NCBI GenBank assembly: GCA_003415625.1
Contig: PYIU01000011.1
Span: 1,315,001-1,379,000 of the forward strand
Direction: 5' to 3'
DNA length: 64,000 nucleotides
Source: Aquanectria penicillioides
Lineage: Eukaryota > Ascomycota > Sordariomycetes > Hypocreales > Nectriaceae
Below the pieces are notes generated by a model. The model saw nothing but the letters and a program-made list of their open reading frames with translations, was not told the DNA's origin and ran no database searches. This document shows, piece after piece, positions 27,201 through 43,946 of the stretch. Position 1 is the stretch's first letter; every line of letters begins with the position of its first letter. The translations under genes were made by a program, and so were the position numbers.

Positions 27201-30200
27201 AGTAGAGATAGATTTTTTATTAGCTTCCTTAAAGCATATAGTAAGCCCTTTTTAAAAGCCCTTACTACTATTATTAATATAAGCATTACACTTAAGTATT
27301 TTCTATATTACTTTTACTATATAATTGCTATAATTATCTTTAAACCTAATAAAATAATAGCTTAAAAATATATAGTATTTAAATAGAGATTTATCTCCTT
27401 TTTTAATATTATTAATAAAGTAATAGAGTTAATAATAGCTTAATAAATAGTAATAGTAGTAAAAAACCTAAATATACTTTTTAATAGTTAGATAGGGAAT
27501 AGACCCTAAAGGTCTATTAAGCTAGCCCTTATAGTTATAGTAAAAGCAGTATATATAGTATAAGCTTATAGTAAAATAGTATTGCTCCTTTAATTAAACT
27601 TTACTATAGCCTTTAATTTAGTTAATTATAAAAGGCTTATTACTACCCTTTATAATTAAGGCTACCTATAGTAGTTATTAGTCTAGCTTTTTAGCTATCT
27701 ATTTAAGCGTTTAGTGTGCTTTTAGTTTAATAGCAAGTCCTTTAAACCCTATAGTATTAAAGTAGGGGTCCTATAGGGATTGCTACTCTTCTCTATTCTT
27801 TTTATTCTATTTATATTAAGGCTCTATATAATGCTTTAAGAAATCCTTAAAATTATAGTAGTTAGATTTACTAATAATATAAATATACTTACATTTAAAA
27901 AAGATATAATAGAGACTTAAGCCTAACTTAAAGCTATATAGATAGTATATATATTTTAGGCCTTTACTAATAGTATAACCTTTAAATTTATTAAAGTTTA
28001 GCTTTTTTATTTTTTTATTAATACTAAAGGCATTAAGTTTAATTAACCCTTATCTATAATATAATTTAATTATAGGAATTATACTATTTCCTTAAGTTAT
28101 AGCTATATAGAAAGCTACTTTAGGGCCTATATATCTTTAAGCTTAAGGGAAAACTTAAGCGCTAAAGGCAGGCCCTTACTGCCCTTGTAGTAAGCATATA
28201 GAAAGTAAACCTTAAGGCTGCCTATATAATATATATATATATATTAGGTTTACTATTGCCTATAGCACTAATATATACTATTTCCTAGCAAAAAGGGGCA
28301 AAAACTTAAAAGGGATTGCTAAAGCTCTATCTATTAAATAGACCTAAGCCCTTTATATTATAGGGAAAGGCTATAAGGCTACTTTAATTAAATTGCTAGA
28401 AAGTAAGCTTAAAATCCCTTTACTTAATATATACTTTAATAAATAATTTACTTAATTTTAAGGCTAACTTTAAGCTTAAAGCATTAAAAAACTTATTCTT
28501 TTTATAGCTATATTAGCAATATAGTAAATCTACTATTACTATTATAATAGCCTTTAGTATAAACTAATATAAGAATATAAAGAGTAGTTAGCTAATTGGC
28601 TTTTTAATAGAGAATATAAGAAAAACTAAAAGTTAATTAAGAATTAAGTATTAATTAACTAAAGGCATTAATAGAAAGAAGTTAAATATAAGTCTTATAA
28701 ATGCTATATAAATAATAGAATAAAAGCAGCTAAAATCTTTTTACTCTATATAAAGAAGAAGACTATTTGCCTTTATAAAGGACTTAAGAAATATAAAAGC
28801 TCCTTATTTACTTAAATATAAATAAAATGCATTAGGCTTTAGGGATTCCTTTTTTAAAGAAAAGTCCCTAAAGTAAGTATACCTTAATGCTAATATAAAG
28901 ATACTATTAAAACAATTAGCTATATTATACTATACTGCCTACTTTACTTAAGCTAAAAGGAATCTTTATTTAATTTACTTTATAATTTCCTTAAGCTTAA
29001 GTAGTATCTATTTAAAGCCTAAACTATATATTGCTTTATTAAATAGCTAGCCTATTTATATATTATATTATACTATAAACTAACTATTAAGCTATATTTA
29101 GTTTAGAATATATTTATTTATATACTACTTTTATCTTTTAGTAACTTTTTTATTTAAGTGCTTTAATCTCTTTATTAAAAGGGAAGTTAATGTATTTAGA
29201 AAAACCCCCTTTAAAAGAAAGAAAAAACCAGCCTATTATATAAATAATATACTAAAGCCTACCCCCTTTAATAGTTAGGTCTTTACCTTATCTCTATTTT
29301 AGATTTAACCCTTATTTATTATTACACTTAATCTATACTTACTTATTTTAGCAATATTACTTACTTTAAGTTTATATTCTCTTTAAAAGATATAAAATCT
29401 ATTTTATCCTTTTTGCTATTCTCTTTACTATTTTTCTCTTTATTCTTAAGCCCCTCTTACTTTAATCCCTTTTTAGCTTTATTTAAGCTTAAGCTATTAC
29501 TTAAAGAGTTATACTAGACTTTAGTATTTGCTATTAATATTAGCTAATATAAACCTATATTAGAATTAACTTAACCTATTGCTATTATTGCTTTTTAATA
29601 CTATCTATCCTTAAGTAGCCTTAGCCCCCTTAATTAAAAAAGGCAATATAGCTATTAAGCTTTTAAGAGCTATAGCTATATAATTAACTCTATTAATTAG
29701 CTTATAGAGTTAATTAATATTAGGACCTATAGTTAAAACTATAGGTATAGCTTAAAAGTGCGCTTAAATTGCCCTTCTTTTAGCTTAAGTGGCCTTAGCC
29801 CTTAATTGCTAAAGCTTCTCTACCTAATAGATTATATTAATAGCAAACTTAAGTTAGAACTAAAGAGTACTTACTATAGCTATCCCCTTCTATAAAGCCA
29901 CTACTAATACTTAAGCATTAGCCTCTATTAAATATAGCAATAGCTTATATAGCTTATATATATAGGCATAAGCTATATAGCTATTAGCCTTAATATCTAT
30001 TGCTATTAGCTACCTAAAGTTATAATAGAGGAATATAATTTATTGGCTTAATTTTAGTATAGACCCTTCTTTTTATTTTTTGCTATTTGCATAATATATA
30101 TAAAGTAGGGCAGATCCTATACTGCCCTTAAGGATAGCTTGGCATCCCCTACCCTAATGCAGCTAGCCTAGCGTTTTAGTATTTATATAAGCATTAATAT

Positions 30201-30284
30201 AGAAACTATAATAGGCCTATAGTATATATAAACCATTATAATTATAGTTATAGTTATAGTTATTATAGTTATTATAGTTATTAC

Positions 30285-30318
<34 letters not shown>

Positions 30319-30855
30319 ATTATTGTTTTTAGCTATATATAATTAATATAAAATAGTAATAGAAATAGTAATTAGCATTTATATAAATTAGGTATTTTAT
30401 ATAAATAATATATTAATAAAGTATATACTTAAAGGCAATAAAAAGCTTTTATAAAGGTATATAAAAAAGGAAGAAAGGAAAAGGAATTAAATATATCTAT
30501 AAAGATTAAGAAATAATAATAATAGCACTTAAATAGCTAGTAGCCAGCCAGCTGCTAGCTAGCGCTAGATTGGCGCCCTACTCCCTATAATAGGCCTATA
30601 GTATAGACAATTTAGGCCTATTGTAGGCCTTACTTTTACCTTACTTATTAACCCTATAATTAGGTAAATAGAATATTTTAGTAATAGTATTAAACTAACT
30701 TTTAATTTAATGCCCCTTTATAGAGAACTTATAATAGGCCTAATATTGTATTAAATAAAGGTTTTTACTCTATTAGTATAGTTTTTTCCTTTATTTATAT
30801 AGTATAGAAGCACTATTTACTTTATAGATTTATAGAGTATTAATAAATAAATAAA
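24242..30855 (+). mobile_element. Tad1-like LINE, copy D, full length (6.6 kb)
   Basis: The best-delimited copy, flanked by a perfect 15-bp duplication TATAAAAATATAAAA (24,227-24,241 and 30,856-30,870). Order of parts: a 5' leader; ORF1 ending in zinc knuckles (25,360-25,401 reads CF.CYKYSYIARNC, i.e. CX2CX4HX4C with His-to-Tyr); ORF2 with an AP-endonuclease motif near 26,175-26,215 (IIIKDFNLYY, from GDFN); RT with its catalytic box at about 27,856-27,880 reading RFTNNINI where FADD is expected; an RNase H-like region; and a 3' UTR with a short (ATT)n at 30,282-30,316, a hairpin at 30,536-30,559 and the tail ending AATAAATAAATAAA. Gag-like ORF1 plus EN-RT places it with Tad1/I-like fungal LINEs. 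Less RIP-mutated than host copy C, as expected if younger. Non-coding now. Confidence 0.92.
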
Positions 30856-30870
30856 TATAAAAATATAAAA

Positions 30871-33347
<2,477 letters not shown>

Positions 33348-33361
33348 AATACTATAATTAA

Positions 33362-33965
33362 AAATTGTATTATAAAAAAAAATGAAAATAAAAAGATTAA
33401 GTATTAAAAGTAAAATAAATTATAAAAGAAAATAATAGTAAGTTAAATAATAGATTATAAATATAAAGCATTTAATTAAATGCTTCCTTTAAGATTTTCC
33501 CTATATTTAAATAAATTAAGCTTAAAGTTTTCCTTTTATATTATACCTTTAGTCCACTTAAGGATAAGCATTAAGGCACTAAAGAAAGATAAATTAAGGT
33601 CTAAAGTAATATAGATTAATCTATTATTAGGTTAATTAAAAAGATAAAAGGGACCTTAAAGATATAGGAAATAAATAGGCAGTTTTCTTTAATTAATTGT
33701 TATTTTTTAAAATTCTAAATTCCTTACATTTAGACTCTATTAAAGTCCTAATGCAGCCCCTTATAATATTACTTTATTTATAACTTTCTATTTAATATTT
33801 TTCCTTTCTTTTCTTTAAGGGATACTTTAAAGCATTTAATTAAATGCTTTAATACTCTTTTAAATTATTTGCAGCTACTTAAAAAGGCTATTTAATCTCT
33901 AATTAAACCTGCTTACCCTATACCCTTTTAAATAGAGTATATATTTTAGCTAGTATCCCTATTTA
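33362..33965. repeat. Unidentified RIP-mutated repeat, right part
   Basis: Continuation of the 15,885-19,903 sequence after LINE C is removed. It carries two copies of a 20-bp perfect palindrome AAGCATTTAATTAAATGCTT, at 33,466-33,485 and about 33,830-33,849. The segment from about 33,490 to 33,870 is matched in reverse orientation at 54,603-54,950. No protein domain was recognised. Its right end abuts the truncated 5' end of LINE F. Confidence 0.55.
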
Positions 33966-33969
33966 CTAA

Positions 33970-35140
33970 TACACTATATAATTAATTCTATTAATTAGCT
34001 TATAGAATTAATTAGCATTAAAACCTATAGTTAAAACTATAGGTATAGCTTAAGAGCGCGCTTAAATTACTCTTCTTTTAGCCTAAATAGCTTTAGCCCC
34101 TAACTGCTAGAGCTCCTCCTTCTATAACCTATATTAGCAATATACCTATAGTAGAACTAAATTAGGCCATACTTACTATAGCTATCCCTTTCTATAAAGC
34201 TACTACTAATATATAGGCATTAGCCTTTACTAAATATAGCAATAGCTTATATAGCTTATATATATAGGCATAAGCTATATAGCTATTAGCCTTAATATCT
34301 ATTAATAGTTAATTTCTTTTAGCTATAAAGAATAAAAAAGAGAAGAATTATATATTAGTTTAGTTTTAATATAGACTATTCTTTTTATCTTTTACTATCT
34401 ATATAATATATATAGAATAGAGCAAATCCTATACTACCCTTAAAGTTAGTATAGCACTTTTTATTTTAATATAGCTAGCTTAATATTTTAATATTTATTA
34501 ATATTAATATAAAATGCTATTTATAAATATATTAGGTATATATTACTATTATTATTATTATAATTATAGTTATAATTATAGTTATTATTATTATTATTAT
34601 AGTTATTATTTTTAGCTATATATAATTAGTATAAAATAGTAATAAAAATAGCAATTAGCATTTATATAAATTAAGTATTTTATATAAATAATATATTAAT
34701 AAAGTATATATTTAAAGGCAATAAAAAAGCTTTTATAAAGGTATATAAAAAAAGAAAAAAAAGAAAGGAAATAGGCATATCTATAAAGATTAAAAAATAA
34801 TAATAGCAATACTTAAATAGCTAGCAGCTAGCCAGCTGCTAGCTAGCATTAAGTTAGTGCTCCACTCTCTATAATAGGCCTATAGTATAGATAATTTAGG
34901 CCTATTATAAGCCTTACTTTTACTTTACTTATTAACCCTATAATTAGGTAAATAGAATATCTTAATAATAGCATTAAATTAACTTTTAATTTAATACTTT
35001 TTTATAAAGAATCTATATTAAGTTTAATATTATATTAAATAAAGGTTTTTATTTTATTAGTATAGTTTTTTTCTTTATTTATATAGTATAAAAGTATTAT
35101 TTACTTTATAAGTCTATAAAGTATTAATAAATAAATAAAT
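33970..35140 (+). mobile_element. Tad1-like LINE, copy F (3' 1.2 kb only)
   Basis: Strongly 5'-truncated copy beginning at the CTATATAATTAATTCTATTAATTAGC stretch of the pre-3'UTR region and ending with the tail AATAAATAAATAAAT near 35,140. Contains a mixed ATT/ATAATT tract at about 34,543-34,600 and the hairpin region near 34,830. I did not find a convincing target duplication. Confidence 0.8.
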
Positions 35141-38100
35141 AGTATAAACTTTAATTAAAACTAATATTTATTAAAAAATATATTAATATTATTATTACTT
35201 TTTTACTATTAAAACTTTATTTAATATTATAATTGTAATTAATTTAGCTATATTAGCTATAACTATAAGTAAATAAAAAAGGGACTTAATAATTTAATAA
35301 AAAATAAATTATAGCTATAACTTTAACCTTAATTATAGCTAAACCTAATACTATATAAATTGAACTATACTTTAAGGCTTTAGTAATAATTTATAAGTAA
35401 AACTCTATTAAAACTTAAGTATTTTTTAATAGCTATATAAGCAATAATTTTATATTAAAAGAATTTATAATTAAACTAAAGCTTTAAGTTATAAAGGTAT
35501 AAAAGCTTATACTTTTAATAGTAAAATAAATGCTCTTATATATAAAATAAATCTAAAGAGTCCCTATTTAGCTAATAGACTTTTATAAAAGAATATAATT
35601 ATTTATTTATTTATATATTAGCATTAAAGGTAATCTAAACCTTAAAGGAATACCCTTTTTATTATTAAATGCTATCTTAATAGATAAATGCATTATTTTA
35701 GACCCTAAAGAGAGAAAATAGTAGTTTAAGTAAATTTAAAAGAAAGTAAGGATCCTCTTGCTATATAAGTTCCTAAAGGTATACTAAAATAAAGTATATA
35801 TATAAATAGTATTATCTATATTAAATAGTTATTTAATCCCTAATAATAATAAAGAGATAGTTAAAAAAAAAAGGTATATCTATAGAGTTATATAAGTTCC
35901 TTAATATATTTAAAGCTAATTAAATAGGCATTCTTTTAAGCTATAAAGAGATTAATTATACTATTAATATATTAAATAGTAAAATACCCCTTTATAGTTT
36001 TATTTATCTATTATTTTAAGTAAAGCTAAAAGAGCTATAAAAATACCTTTAAAATAGCCTTTAAAAAGGGAGAATTTAACTCTTAAAGAGCCTAATAGAA
36101 GCATTTATTTTATTTATTCTTAAAAAGAATAGAAGTTTGCATTTATATATAAGTTATTAAAGACTTAATAAAGTTATAAAAAAGAATTGCAACTTTTTAC
36201 TTTTAGTTTTAAAAATTCTTAATTATATTTAAAAAGTTAAGTACTTCTTAAAGATTAATATTAAAAAGATATATTATTATATTAAGGTTAAGAAAGAAGA
36301 TAAATAAAAAATAGCTTTTAAAATGCATTATAGATATTTTAAGTACTTAATTATATTATTTAGGCTAATTAATGCTTTAGCTACTTTTTAAAGCTATATA
36401 TATTAAGCCTTATAAGGGCTTATAGATATAGTTTATATAGTATATTTAAATAATATCTTTATATTTTTAAAAGATTAAGAATTATATATATAATATCTAA
36501 AAGAAGTTTTAAGGAAACTATAAAATATAGAATTATATATAAAAGTATTTAAATATATATTCTATTAAAATTAAATTAAGTTTTTAGGGTTTATTCTATT
36601 TATTAATAAAGTTTCTATAGACTTTAGTTAAATAAAAATAATATTTAAGTAATAAAAACCTATAATCTATAAAGAAATTTAAGTGTTTTTAGGATTTTAT
36701 AATTTCTGTTAATAATTTATATATAACTATTTAAGGATTATAGCCCTTTTATATATACTTCTAAAAGAAAGCTAAAATAAAAAGAAGTAAGGATTTATAG
36801 AGCTAAACCCTATTAAAAAGAAGGCATTTTATATATTAATTTAAGCATTTTAAAAGGCCCTTTTATTATAATACTTTAATTTAAGGCTATTAATAAAAAT
36901 AAAAATAAATGCATTTAAGTTTATAATAGTAAGGATTTTCTTATAATTTAATAAAAAAGGGTAGTATTACTTTATTGCATTTTAGTTCTAAAAGTTTAAA
37001 AGAGTTAAATTAAATTATAGTATATTAAATTAAAAGCTAATAGCAATAATAGAGTTATTTAAATATTAATAATACTACCTTAAAGGATTAGTAATTTTTA
37101 TAGAAGTTTTAAATAACTATTAGAATTTATAATTCTTTATAAGAATTTTTAAGCTAAATAAAAAATAAATCTATTAATATATATATTTAATACTATATAA
37201 TTTTAAAATAAAATATAAAATAAAAAAAAGCAATTTTATTAATGCTTTATTAAAGCGCTTAAATTATAAAAGTAAAACTTAAGAGACTATTAAATTAGTC
37301 TATAGGCTATAAAGTAAAATAGTAAATATAAATACTATAATATTAAAAAGTAAAATAAAAAGAGAGTATAATAAAATATCTTTAGGGGCAAAAAATACTT
37401 TAGCTTTAGGCTAATTTAAATGCAATAAAATATTCTTAAGGGATAAAAGGTTTTTAGCTTATTAAAAAGAGTAAAATAAAATATTTAAAGGTATGCCTAA
37501 AAAAGCTATTACTTAAACTAAAGGATTCTTTAATAAATAGAAGCTAAACTCTATTAAATAAATAAATTAAGTTTAAGGGATAATTAATTATAAGCAATTA
37601 GTTTTATTTAAATAAGCTAAAAGAGCGCTATTTAAAGAGAAGTATATAAATAAAAAGGCATTAAACCCTTTAAAAGAGTTAATTTAATATCTATAGGAAA
37701 AGAATATTAAGATAATAAAAAGAAAAGAAAATATAAAGTAAAAGAAACTTAATTAAAGCTAAAAATAGTCTATAAATAGCATAAAGCTATTAAAATATAA
37801 AGAATAGTTATTTATTTCTAAAGAATTAAGTATTTAATTAAAGATTATAAATCTATATTATATAGATCTATTAATAGAGCATTTTAAATAATATAAAATA
37901 AAGATATTAATTTAATAGAAGTTTTATTAAAATAAAATAGAAAAAGATATTAATAAATATATATAGACTTATTATATTTACTAAAGTATAATATTAAGAA
38001 GGCATTCTCTATATAGTACTTTTAAATCCCTTTTAATTTTAAGGGGACTTTAGGCTAAAATTATAATAGATTTTATAATAAAACTTCTATTAATACTTAA

Positions 38101-38398
38101 GCATAAAGGAAAAGTAAATATAATATTAGTAATTATAGATTACTTTATAAAATACTTTTTATTTCTATTTATCTTTATAATTATAACTATAAAAAAGCTA
38201 ATAGAGTTATTCTATAAGGAGGTTAAGCTTATATATAAACCCCTTAAAGGAATAGTATTAAATAAAGGACTTATATTTATTAATAACTTTTAGTTAAAAC
38301 TATACTACTAAAGCCAAATTAAATAAAGGCTTTTAATAGTATTTTATTTATAAATTAATAGATAAATAAAATAAATAAATTAAATATTAAAGCAATAT
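35141..38398 (+). mobile_element. Chromodomain Ty3/Gypsy element, left part (RT, RNase H, integrase core)
   Basis: The plus strand keeps the shape of a Gypsy pol with RIP stops. Near 36,290-36,460 it reads 'MHYRYFKYL..LFRLINALATF', a decayed form of the 'MPFGLTNAPATFQ' region, then a 'YIVYLNNIFIF' box where YLDD is expected. It then reads 'FLGFYNF', an RNase H stretch near 36,900-37,000, and an integrase core near 38,100-38,400 with 'ILVIID.F.KY' and a decayed 'TAFHPQTDGQTERINQ' region. The element is cut at 38,398 by Copia element 2 and resumes at 43,947. No left LTR was found, so the element is 5'-incomplete. Confidence 0.85.
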
Positions 38399-38636
38399 TA
38401 TTGGATTGAAGGCATATTGAAACACCTATGCTTTAGGGAGTTATATAAGAAATAGGGGGTTATTAGAACTAACTTAAAGAAGGCTCGCCAAGCCTCCAGT
38501 CAGCTAGCCTATATTAGAAATAAAAGGAAAGATAGACCCCCCTAACCTAAAAGGGAGGAGCTAAATTAAAAAAACATACAATAGACACATATATAGTTAA
38601 GGTTATTAAGTAGTTATATAAGCTATTTAATAATTA
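38399..38636 (+). repeat. 5' LTR of Copia element 2 (238 bp)
   Basis: Starts TATTGGATTGAAGG and ends CTATTTAATAATTA. Aligns end to end with 43,709-43,946. Retains more G and C than the internal region, for example GGCTCGCCAAGCC. Confidence 0.92.
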
Positions 38637-41600
38637 ATAGTTAAATATATGCTATATGCCCTTACTATATATATGCCTTCTTTATTTAAATTGCTAATTA
38701 ATTATTAGTCTTTTAGCAATAATAATCTTAACTACTTTAATTAAGCTAATTATTAGTAATAATTAAATCTTTTAGTATTTAGCTCTAAAGATAAAGGCTA
38801 TTACTTAAGACCTTTAGCTTTATATTAACCCTAAAATAATTAAAAAGCCCCTTTTTATTATTAAGAAGCTAATCCCTTTAAACCTTAAGTCCTTTAGCTA
38901 AAGGAAGGGTATACTATTAGCTGCAAGTGCCTCTATATTAATTATAGTATTAAGCACCTTTATAATTAACTATAAATTAAAGACCCTTTGCTTAATAAAT
39001 AGTAAAGAGTTCTTAATTAAAGCAATTAAAGTTATTAATTTTATAAATATAGGCCTAATAGTATTTAATGTATTATAGATTAATTATAAATATTAATTAA
39101 AGAAATATATAGCCTTTTAAAAGAAAATAATAATTATTTAAGATTAAATTTAATAGATTATTTTATTTTCTTTATATTGCTATTATTATTTAATAAAAAA
39201 GGTATTAGCTAAATAAATAAAAGCTTTATATAACTATTTTATTTAAATAGAAAATAAATATATATATAAAGCTTATTAAACTCTTTATAAATTGCTAATA
39301 AAACTCTATTAATCTTAAGTTATAATCTATAAGGGTATAGGCAATTAGCTTATCTTTTAAAAAAAAGCAATTTAAAAAGCTTAAGCAATAAAGCTTTAAA
39401 AAGCAATAGAAATAAGCTAATAGTTTAAGAATTTAATTATAGTACTAAAAGGCATATCTCTTAAGTTTTAAATTAATGTATATAATACTATAAAGTTAAA
39501 TAAAGCTATTATAAATACTCTATTAATTATAAAGGTTTTAAGGGCTATTTGCTAAATACTTACTAATAGCTTAATAGTTTTAATTTAAGAAAAGGTTATA
39601 CTAAAAGCATTTTATTATTATTATAAAGAAAGTAAAGAAGCTAGTAAACCTTTAATAAAGCCCTAAAGAAAAAGAGTATAATTGCTAAGTGCTATTAATA
39701 GTATAGATATATAGTGCTTTATTTATTTTAGTAATTATTACTTTTTAGCTAAATGCTATTATACCTTTTTAAAAATATAACCTTAAGGATAGTAGCTTAA
39801 TTAAGTAATAAAGGCTTTAGTTAAAGAATATATTAAAAGGAATAATAATAAAGTTATAGATTAAATAAAAAAGCTTATATTAAGCAATTTATAATAATAC
39901 TAAATATTAAGCTTTTATTAAGAAAAAGCAATAGTAAATACCTATTTAATAGTTATTAAGTTATACTTACTATAAAAAAGCTACCTTTTGGATTTAAAGG
40001 CATTAATATATATCTTTAGAGATATTATATAAATATATAATTTAAGGGTAGCTTTAATAAAAGACTTTCTATAATTAGAAATAGAACTAGTTTTAATTAA
40101 TAGTTATAGAAATACTATAATAACCCTATAATTTACTAATAGTTTATTAATAATCCTTTAACTATTTAATATTGCCTTTTATAAAGCCTTAATATTAAAC
40201 CTAATATTTTTTTTATAGCTAAGAAAATAAAGGTTTTAGTAAAATATAAAACTTAATAGTAATTACTTATATAGGGCTAATAGCAATTACTTTAGTAAAA
40301 TTAAAGAGATCTATAGGCAATAGATTTTAAAATATATATACTTTAATAAAAATAAATTACTAGCCCTTTAAGCGCTATTTATTAATTGCTTATTAGCTTA
40401 ATGCTATATTTAAAAATATATATTATAGACTTAATAAAGGCCCCTTAAGAGGAATTTATATATATAGTATTAGCAATTTAGCCACTTAAGCCTAAATGTT
40501 TTTAGGCATTTTTTAAATGCTACTTAAAGCATTAGGCTAAAGCTAAATAACCCTTAAGGCTTTTAAAGGATTATAATAGTTAATTATAATGCCTATAAAG
40601 TAGTAAAGGCTTATTAAGCAGTCTATTAAATATCTTAAGAAGCTATTAAAAGGGCAAAGCTAAAAGAGTAAATTGCCTTTAATTTTTACTTAATAAAGTT
40701 AGAATATAAAGGCTATATATTAGTATAGATTATAGTAAATTAAGCCTTTAGCTATATATAGAATTACTATACTATAAACTAATTAATGCCTATAATTTAA
40801 ACTGCCTTTATAAGCTTTATTAAGATAATAGAAGTGCAATATAGAGCTATAATAAAGGTCTTTAAATACAATAATAAGCTTTTAACAATTTATTGCTAAA
40901 TAGCCACTAAAATAAAGGCAATAGAGATTTAATATAAGCCTTTTATACTAAATACTTAAGCTTAAAATAAAGGCACTAAATGCATTATAGTAATTATTAT
41001 TAAAAAAAGCTATATAATAAAAGCAATAGCTAAGCTTTTAGTATACTTTTAGCTAAAGACTATTAAAGCAGCTATTTATCTTTATAATTATTTATTAAAT
41101 GCTTATTAAGGCTAAAAGTCTCTTTATAAAGTATTTTACTTATAATACTATATTAATAGTATAATAAAATTTAATTTATTTTATTTATAATTATATAGCT
41201 ATAAAGCCTTTATATTAATAGTAAATATATAGCTCTATTAAAACTATTTTTAAAGGTAGGCTTTATAAGCTTAAATTAAATTCCTTATAGAATATATATT
41301 AAGTAATTCCTTTTAGATTTAAAACCTACTATTAAAGGAAGTAATAACCTTAAGAGATATAACCTTTAATAAATGCTAGCTATTTAATAGGCATTTAAAG
41401 ACCCTTTAGAATAATTTACTAAAGGAAGACTTAAAAGCAATATAGAAATGCATTTAAAAGCTACTTGCAGCAATATAGAAACCTTTACTATAGTTATTAT
41501 AGCTTTTAGATAAAAAACTAAATAAAATCTTACTTAACCCTAATAGTCTAAAGTATATAAAGGCTAGCAAAAAGAAAGTAAGCATTTATTAAGCCTTTAT

Positions 41601-43708
41601 TAAGCAATTTATTTATATTACCTTTAAATTTAAGGTTATTTTTATATTTTTATAGTTATCTCTATTAGCCTTTTTTTATGCCTTAGCTATTTGCCTAAAT
41701 ATAAAAGGGTAAAGGCAGTAAAATAGTAATAATATTAAAGAAATAAAGCTATTAAATGCTTATTAAATTATCCCTAAAAGAGTAATGCCTAAAATATTAT
41801 TTAAAGCTATATTTTTAATAGGCAGTCTATAAAAGCAAAAGCATTATAGATATTTCTATTAAATTAAAGGAAATAGCTTAATTAGCTTTTTACTAAAGCT
41901 AATAAAGAAAAGTTTAATTTGCCCTTTTAATTATATATATAGTAAAGTTATTTCTATTTATAAAAAGAAAAAACCTTTTATAGAAAGGCTACTTATTAAA
42001 ATGCTTTAGCATTTATTAAAGTGGCTTTTTAGCTTTTATACTTAAATAGATAAATATCTATATAAAGACTAGCTAATTATAGCTAAAATCTTCTACCTTT
42101 AGAGCTATAAAAAAGCAGGCTTATAGGTTAAGGTAGCTAAAGCAATAGCAAATAGTTACTAAATGCTTAACTGCTATTAAGTATATATATATAAGCTTAA
42201 TAAATATAATTGCTTTATTAAAATTAAAGTATAGCTAATAACTTATAGTAATTAATAGCTAAAAGATAAATAAGATATTTATATAGTTACTTTAGCTAAA
42301 ATATTATTTTAAACCTTTATAGCTTTAGCTAATTGCTTTAACTATAAAATATTGCAATATAATACAGTTAATGCCTTTATATATATAGACTTTAATAAAG
42401 ATATTTATATAGAAATGCTAATTAAATATTAAAAACCTAATATTATTTTTAAGCTTTAGAAGGCTTTATATAGCCTTAAATAGTTATTTCTTTTATAGTA
42501 GCAATATTTTAAAAAGGGCTTATATTTATTAAACTTTTATTAAGTATTTAATAAAGATTGCTATTAGCTATATAAAGAAATTATCTTTTTCTTTTATATA
42601 AATAATTATATTTTTTATTACTTAAAGACTTTAGAAAGTAAAGCAATTAAGCTAATTAAATCTCTTTAAAAACTTTATTATATTAAAGAAAGCAAGCCCC
42701 TTTATTAGTTTTTAGGTATTAAAGTTATTTATAATAAAGCAATTTAATAGCTTTAGCTTTTTTAATCTATTTATATTAATAAGGCCTATTAATTGCTTAT
42801 TAATTTCTTATTAAACTTTAGGTATAAGACTTTAATAGCACTTAAAGAGCTCCTTTTATTTAATAATAATATAACCCTATAATTAATTAATTTATATTAA
42901 TAGAAGGTTAATACTATTATATATACTATAGTTATAATCTAGCTAAATATTGCCTTTATAGTAAATAGGCTAATATAATTTAATTAAAATTTAAGCCTTA
43001 AGTATTATAAGGCTATAGATTAAATCCTTTAGTATTTTATATAAATATAGGGATTTTCTTTATAATATAGAGTTAAGTCTAGCAATAAAGATAATAGCCT
43101 TTTAGTAGCTTTTAATATTAGTTTTACTAATAATTTATTAAACTATTAAAGTTTATAGGTATTTACTATAAGCCTTTTTAGTAATATAACCTTTTAGAAA
43201 GTTAATAAGTAAAATATAATAATAATATTAATAATAAAAATTAAGTTATTAGCCCTATTGCAAGTAGCTAAAAAAGCCCTATTTATAAGCTACTTTATTT
43301 TATTTCTATATATTAATCTATACTTATTAATTACTTATTAAAAAGTTATCTCTCTTTTTTAAGTAACTATTTAATATAATAATAAATAAACTATTTATTT
43401 AATTAAAAAGAAGCTTATTTAATTATATATAAAGCTTTAGTATATTAATATATATAATTATTAGCTTTATTAAAAAGTTATAAAGAATTAAATTAATATT
43501 ATCTATACTCTATTAGCCTAACTATTAGCTAATAGTTTTATTAAGAGCTTACTGCAAGAGGCCTTTAAGTTATTTATTTAGTAGCTAAAGCTTATTGATC
43601 TTTTAGTAAGACTGGCCTAAAACTAAAAGCAGGAATTAAAAGAAGAAAATAGAGCCTTAGTGATCCTAAAGGTTAGCCTAAAGGCTGTGCCTTTAAGCTA
43701 AAGGGGTG

Positions 43709-43946
43709 TGTTGGATTGGAGGCATATTGGAACACCTATGCTTTAAGGAGTTACATAAGAAATAGGGGGTTGTTAGGACTGACTTAAAGAAGGCTTGCTA
43801 AGCCTTTAGTTGGCTAGCCTGTATTAAGAATAAAAGGAAAGATAGACCCCTTTAACCTAAAAGGGGGGAGCTAGATTAAAAAAACATATAATAGACATAT
43901 ATATAGTTAAGGTCATTAAGTGGTTATATGAGCTATTTAATAACTA
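43709..43946 (+). repeat. 3' LTR of Copia element 2 (238 bp)
   Basis: Starts TGTTGGATTGGAGG and ends CTATTTAATAACTA. Its 5' dinucleotide is still TG, whereas the 5' LTR has TA, a single RIP-type change. Confidence 0.92.

Larger units (their letters stand above)
38399..43946 (+). mobile_element. Ty1/Copia LTR retrotransposon 2, nested in the Gypsy integrase
   Basis: A 5,548-bp element with two 238-bp LTRs. Between them the plus strand shows, in decayed form, the end of a Copia integrase near 41,030-41,150 ('AAIYLYN', then 'SLYKVFY', as in 'W..A...A.YL.NR.P...L....PYE'), and RT near 42,380-42,650 ('DIYIEMLIKY', then 'KALYSLK', as in 'D.YM..P.G' and 'KALYGLKQ'). A purine tract AAGCTAAAGGGGTG lies just before the 3' LTR. 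Removing it rejoins the Gypsy integrase reading (QY|LRCYIN-type stretch, then 'FAYNN'). I could not find an exact target duplication at the inferred ends. A truncated relative is at 54,166-54,602. RIP has abolished all ORFs. Confidence 0.88.
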
